This document shows positions 59,558-64,000 of a stretch of 64,000 nt of DNA, in pieces. The notes below the pieces were generated by a model. That model did not search any database and was not told the DNA's origin. It worked only from the letters and a program-made list of their open reading frames with translations. The stretch covers positions 6,964,001-7,028,000 of the forward strand of contig NC_134167.1 in NCBI RefSeq assembly GCF_033958435.1, in the 5' to 3' direction. Every line of letters begins with the position of its first letter. The first letter of the stretch is position 1. Source of the stretch: Carettochelys insculpta (taxonomy: Eukaryota > Chordata > Testudines > Carettochelyidae). Made by a program: the position numbers and the translations under genes.

Positions 59558-59917
59558 GTAAGTTATTCTTTGGGAACAAATTTTAGATGTGATATGCATA
59601 TTGCATTATTTATTTACCCCAGGCCCTCTTTAAAATTCACAGGCAGAAAACTACAAGCATGGCATGTCCAAGTAGCATTAAAAGGGTTGACTTAAAAGTT
59701 AATAAGGTGTCTTTGAAGAAGCTGAGGGGCATAGGGAGGAACCTATAACAGAATGTTGCAACTGACCTGGACCTCAGAAAATATGCATTCAGCTCCTGGT
59801 TCTGCCCTCTGGGACCCGGGCATGTTGCTTAATTTCTCTCTGCCTCAGTTCCCCATCTGTAAAATCAGAGCTAGTAACATTTCCCTCTTTCAAGTTATTT
59901 TACTGCATTGTCACCTA

Positions 59918-60552
59918 CAGTCATAATGCCTGATCACATGCTATGCTAATGTGATGAGCACTGTCTTGTGTCAACACTGTAAAAGGAACTAAACACCCAT
60001 GTCCCTAGAGACTAGAAGTCCAGCCACACCTCTCTGCTGTCACACCAGGCCTCAGCCCCCTGTCCAAAAAGACAATGCCTGAAGCAAACAAAATGCAGCC
60101 TAAGTGCCACCTGCCTCAGAGGGGTTTGCTGTGAAGATCCTTTAGAATGACTGTGAGGAATTCAGCCACTCCTGTGCCGAGAACTGTATTAGTCTGGAGG
60201 CAGCTTGAGGGCCCAGCATATTTTACTATCAGGCCCAGGGAATGCTTCTGTCCTTCACATCCCATATTGTTCAGCCACTCTGGATTTCATTCATAACGGA
60301 GACCACCTACTATACTTTTTCATGCTCCTCTTAGCTGTCTCATCATCCTCCATGGTGATGACATACTAAATCTATTAATTAGAAACGTGCAGTTATCGAC
60401 TTATTACTAGTAACATAATAGGCAGTGTGACACCAGAGTGGTATGGCTGGATTGTTAGTCTCTGGGGACATGGGTGTTTAGTTCCTTTTACAGTGCTGAC
60501 ACAAGACAGTGCTCATTATATTAGCTTAGCGTGTGGTCGGGCATTATGACTG
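59918..60552. mobile_element. Foldback element with about 135-bp arms
   Basis: Arm 59918-60052 (cagtcataatgcctgatcac... aaaaggaactaaacacccat) is closely complementary to arm 60424-60552 (atgggtgtttagttcctttt ... gcattatgactg). The CAG...CTG ends fit a hAT-type element. The 370-bp centre is unrelated. No convincing 8-bp target duplication, so a local inverted duplication is the alternative. Confidence 0.75.
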
Positions 60553-60974
60553 GATCCTAGCTCCCTCAGCCACTGTTTCATTTGGCATGCTGCTTCAGAG
60601 TGACATTGGAACTGAACAACTCAGTGTTAGATCTGTCAGTTCCAGTTCCATTCATAACTGAACCAGAACCAATGACCTCTTTTCCTTCTTGTCCATCTGC
60701 AGTGATCCCTCAAGGTCATCACAGCACAGCTTATGGTGACGCTTTAAAAGCTGGATCCCCTGAGGAAGTGGTAGGAATAGCTGGGATGGTTTGACTAGGA
60801 GGTTTGTTTCTTTGTTTGTTATAAGGTTATTTACTGATTGATTTTCCTATTTGCATGACACTCTTTGCTTTCCAATTCCAGCTGGAGCAGGAAGTAAAAG
60901 TACTGAAATGCATTGTGGTGGTTGGCGGTGTAGCTTGTCACCTGCCCATCATTACATTTGGAGTAACAATTATT

Positions 60975-61557
60975 CACAGAATCACAGCACTGGAAGACAC
61001 CTCAGGAGGTCAGGAAGCCCAGTCCCCTGCCCTCACAGCAGGAACAAGCACCGTTTAGAATATCCCTGACAGACGTTTGTCTAACCTGCTCTTAAATATC
61101 TCCATGATGAAGATTCTATAACCTCTCTGGGCAACTTATTCCAACGCTTAACTACCCTGACAGTTAGGAAGTTTTTCCTAATGTCTAACCTAAACCTCCC
61201 GTGCAGCAATTTAAGCCTAGTGCTGCTTATCCTATCCTCAGAGGCTAAAGAGAATAATTTTTCTCCCTCCTCTTTGTAACAACCTTTCAGGTACTTGCAA
61301 ATGGTTATCATGTCCTCTCTTAGTCTTCTCTCTTCTAAACTAAACAAACACAGTTCCTTCAATCTTCTTTCATAGGTCATATTCAAAACTTTAATCATGT
61401 TTCTTGCTCTTCTCTGGATTTTCTCCAATTTGTCCACATCTTTCCTGAAATGTGGGACCCAGAACTGGAAACGCTACTCCAGTTGAGGCCTAATCAGTGC
61501 AGGGTAGAGCTGAAGAATAACTTCTCGTTTCATCCTTAGAACACTCCTGTTAGTACA
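60975..61557 (-). mobile_element. CR1 LINE, left part of split copy
   Basis: tcacagaatcacagcactgg to gttagtaca. The minus strand encodes FSLEERRLREDMITICKYLK and SEDRISSTRLKLLHGRFRLD of the CR1 C-terminus. The copy resumes at 62107. Confidence 0.88.
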
Positions 61558-62106
61558 GCCCTAGGTTTTCAAAAAAGAGGATACCCCTAAGAGGGAATGT
61601 ATCTGTATCCGTATCTACCAACTCACATTGTATTAATATACTAGATGTACTGTGAGTAGGGCAACCATATCTCAAATACAGGACAGGAAGATATGGTGGG
61701 TGGGAAGAGTGGCTCCTCCTGGCTGCACCAAGCCCTGGGGAGCCGGTGCTTCCGGCCCAGAGTCCCGGGAGAGCAGCAGCCCATGGTCTGTCCTGGCCCA
61801 GAGCCCCAGGAGATTGGCGGCCATGGGCACTCCTGGCACAGAGCCCCAGGAAAGTGGCAGCCGCGAGCGCTCCTGCCCTCAGCCCCAGCTCCCAAGGGCC
61901 TAAATATAGGACAATTCATCCCTTTGAAAATGTAAGTTGGGACACATCTTTGGCATCACAAAAATGGGACTACCCCACCAAATATGGTACAGTTAGTTAC
62001 CCTATCTATGAGACATTAAGACAATATGAGTTGTTAGATACTGATAAAGATACAGATACACTCCCTATTGGAGGTGTCCTCTCTTTTTTTTTATATGGTA
62101 AACCTA
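61558..62106. mobile_element. MITE family F, copy 2, inside CR1
   Basis: Outer arms (ttttcaaaaaagaggatacc ... ggtgtcctctcttt, atatggtaaacct) match copy 1 at 48105. They are separated by a further element at 61658-62004. The CR1 resumes with tacatctcaaatgatg; a TACA target duplication is possible. Confidence 0.8.
61658..62004. mobile_element. Third element inside MITE F2
   Basis: Begins agggcaaccatatctcaaat and ends aatatggtacagttagttaccct, imperfect terminal inverted repeats. Core is G+C rich (agccctggggagccggtgct). It interrupts the A+T centre expected from copy F1. Family not recognised. Confidence 0.6.
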
Positions 62107-62670
62107 TACAATACATCTCAAATGATGTTTGCTTATTTTGCAACAGTGTCACATTGTTGACTTGTATTTAGCTTGGGGTCCATGATGACTCCTAGATCCC
62201 TTTCTTCATTATTCCTTCATAGACAGTCTTTTCCCATTTTGTATGTGTGAAACTCATTGCTCCTTCCTAAGTGGAATACTTTGCATTTGTCCTTATTGAA
62301 TTTCATTCTGTTTACCTCAGACCATTTCTCCAGTTGGCCAGATCATTTTGATTTATTATCCTATCTTTCAAGGTACTTGCAACTCCTTCCAGCTTGGTAT
62401 TATCTGCACGTTTTATTGTACTTGCAGAGCTATTATCTAATCACTAGTGAAAATGTCGAACAAATCCAAACCCAGAACTGAACCCTTCAGAACCCCGTTC
62501 ATTATGCCCTTCTAGCATGATGGTGAAACATTGATAACCACTCCCTGGGAATGGTTATCTAACCTATTTTGCATCTACCTGAGAGTATCTCATCTAGGTT
62601 CTTTCCCTCATTTGGTAATGGGAAGATCATGCACAACTGTATCAAAAGCCTTCCTAAAATCTAAATGGTT
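62107..62670 (-). mobile_element. CR1 LINE, right part of split copy
   Basis: gcaacagtgtcacattgttg, ctcctagatccctttcttc, catttgtccttattgaattt and cttcctaaaatctaaatgg are reversed CR1 reverse-transcriptase sequence, with frameshifts. Confidence 0.85.
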
Positions 62671-64000
62671 AATGAAAAATCCAGAGCCACATTAGAAAAA
62701 CACCAACATTTCTCTTAGGAGATTCCAGTTGGCTGGGCTGATTGAATCTCCAGCAATTGGAGAAAAAGAAAAATGTGGCTTTCCACTGGAACTGTTCTTA
62801 TGCTAGTTACAGATGGAGACCAGAGGTATGGTGAGATCTCATGACTTGCTCAGTTTAATATAGGGGTTTGGGCAGAATCAGAAACTGAGACCAGCTCTCC
62901 TGAGTTCCAATCCCATGCCTGAGCCTCAAGACCATCCAAATGAGCAGCCCGAAAACAAATCTCCCTGACTATGATCCTGGTGCTGCCTTATAACAGATTA
63001 ATTTACCGGAGATGCCAGGAAAGGGGAGAACTCATGAATAAGGTTGAGCACTGAGCTTTCAGCCTGATTTAATCAGGCAGACAGAACTCCTGTCTTGGTA
63101 TTGATACTTCGGAAGTAATTACAATGCTTAAATTCGGGGCATGAAGCCTCACTTAGATGGTCAGCTGTTTTGGAACACTGACCATATATTTCCACAGCAC
63201 CTAACATAATGGGGTACTCACCCATGACTGGGATTCCTAGCTAATATGGCAATAAGATAATAATCAAATAAAATACTTGTTTTACCAGCATCTCAGACAC
63301 GTGGGCGGCTCTGACACTTGAATTTCCCATTGTCATGTTTTGATAATAGCTCTTGCTGTGGTTTGGGCTTTTATTTCTTTGGGATCCCAGCGTCTCAGAC
63401 AGCAGATATGATCCAGCCCCACCCAAGAGAAAATGTACCTTCAAGCTCATGGCTTGAGATGACCAATGAGCCATTTCCCTCCAGGAGTCCGTGTGTCACT
63501 GGAGAGGGAAACACCTGCCATCAGTTGACATGGATTTTGTACGTTTTTGTCATGTTAGAACTTTGACAAAGGAATGAATTGGAAACAATAACTTAGTCCA
63601 GGCCTCCCTGACCCAAAGGTAGCCTAGAACAGAGTAGAAATCTGTTTGCGGACTCAGGGATAAGGTAGGAAGCCAAATGCTCTAACAAATTTATGAACTG
63701 AACATACATGAACAACTGGGGGGGCAGTTTTGTGATTGACTGAATCTTGCAATCAGTCCCTCAGACAGCCCCCAGTCCACTGAAGCTCTTATGTCTGCAC
63801 CTACCTTTAAGCACATGACTAGTTCCAAGCTAATGGAGGAGTTACTTAAAGTTAGCCATATGCAAAGTGCTTTGCTGGATCAGCTCTGGGTTCACCTCTG
63901 GTCACTGCTGAGTGCTACTTTACAAAGTCAGCAATAGGTTGTCAATTACCAGCATTGTCCTCTACAAAAGGTATCTTGTTGGTACCAGTCACCCACTGCT
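62671..64000 (+). other. KCNU1: Intron to window end, nothing recognised
   Basis: The next KCNU1 exon (Slo1 NDTNVQFLDQ region) was looked for and not seen. No repeat family recognised. Confidence 0.5.

Noticed and set aside
60703..60770. Possible further KCNU1 exon after ctgcag, reading IPQGHHSTAYGDALK
   Set aside because: The phase fits and the acceptor is good, but nothing resembles the Slo segment expected after ITEL, and the donor is weak.
1..64000. CRISPR arrays, operons, tRNA or rRNA genes, prophage
   Set aside because: Repeats are dispersed eukaryotic transposons; no regularly spaced repeats or RNA-gene signatures were seen.

Overview
The window is vertebrate nuclear DNA: short exons with GT/AG junctions, kilobase-scale introns and dense interspersed repeats. 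Copies of CR1 LINEs, including one with a long open frame, with GC-rich foldback DNA transposons and reptile-type SINE-like repeats point to a sauropsid, most probably a turtle. The species call is inference. No bacterial, viral or CRISPR-like system was found, and I saw no RNA gene.

There is one host gene. Fifteen exons on the + strand, between 200 and 59557, join in one continuous frame of about 561 codons with matching intron phases at all fourteen internal junctions. They encode the middle of a Slo-family potassium channel: the end of S6, the RCK1 gating-ring domain, the linker, and the first part of RCK2. The family is certain ([29 protein letters not shown]). Vertebrate KCNMA1 (Slo1) is almost invariant, and this protein differs at very many positions, including metal-site positions of Slo1, so I call it KCNU1 (Slo3), the pH- and voltage-gated sperm channel. 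The 5' exons (voltage sensor, pore) and 3' exons (rest of RCK2) lie outside the window.

Layout: 200-20017 holds ten exons with introns of up to 4.5 kb. 20018-45733 holds two long introns around one linker exon at 29027-29126. 45734-50830 holds three exons, including the conserved start of RCK2. 50831-64000 holds one further exon at 59471-59557.

The introns are a record of repeated transposition. Main structures are: (1) a 2.2-kb CR1 with an open reverse-transcriptase frame inside an older CR1 in the same orientation (1325-4010); (2) a LINE with a 5' inversion of twin-priming type inside a CR1, itself carrying a 436-bp near-perfect palindrome (5046-6845); (3) three 650-711 bp copies of a CpG-rich transposon with perfect 3-bp target duplications and a Kozak-context ATG in the core (6940, 24979, 44157); (4) a palindrome inside another transposon (23944-24681); (5) a three-level nest of CR1, MITE and a third element (60975-62670); (6) a 635-bp foldback structure (59918-60552). 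Some repeat-free A+T-rich intron blocks (33040, 35880, 47640) look like conserved noncoding DNA, which is untested. Comparisons with other proteins or repeat families are from memory; no alignment or database search was run.
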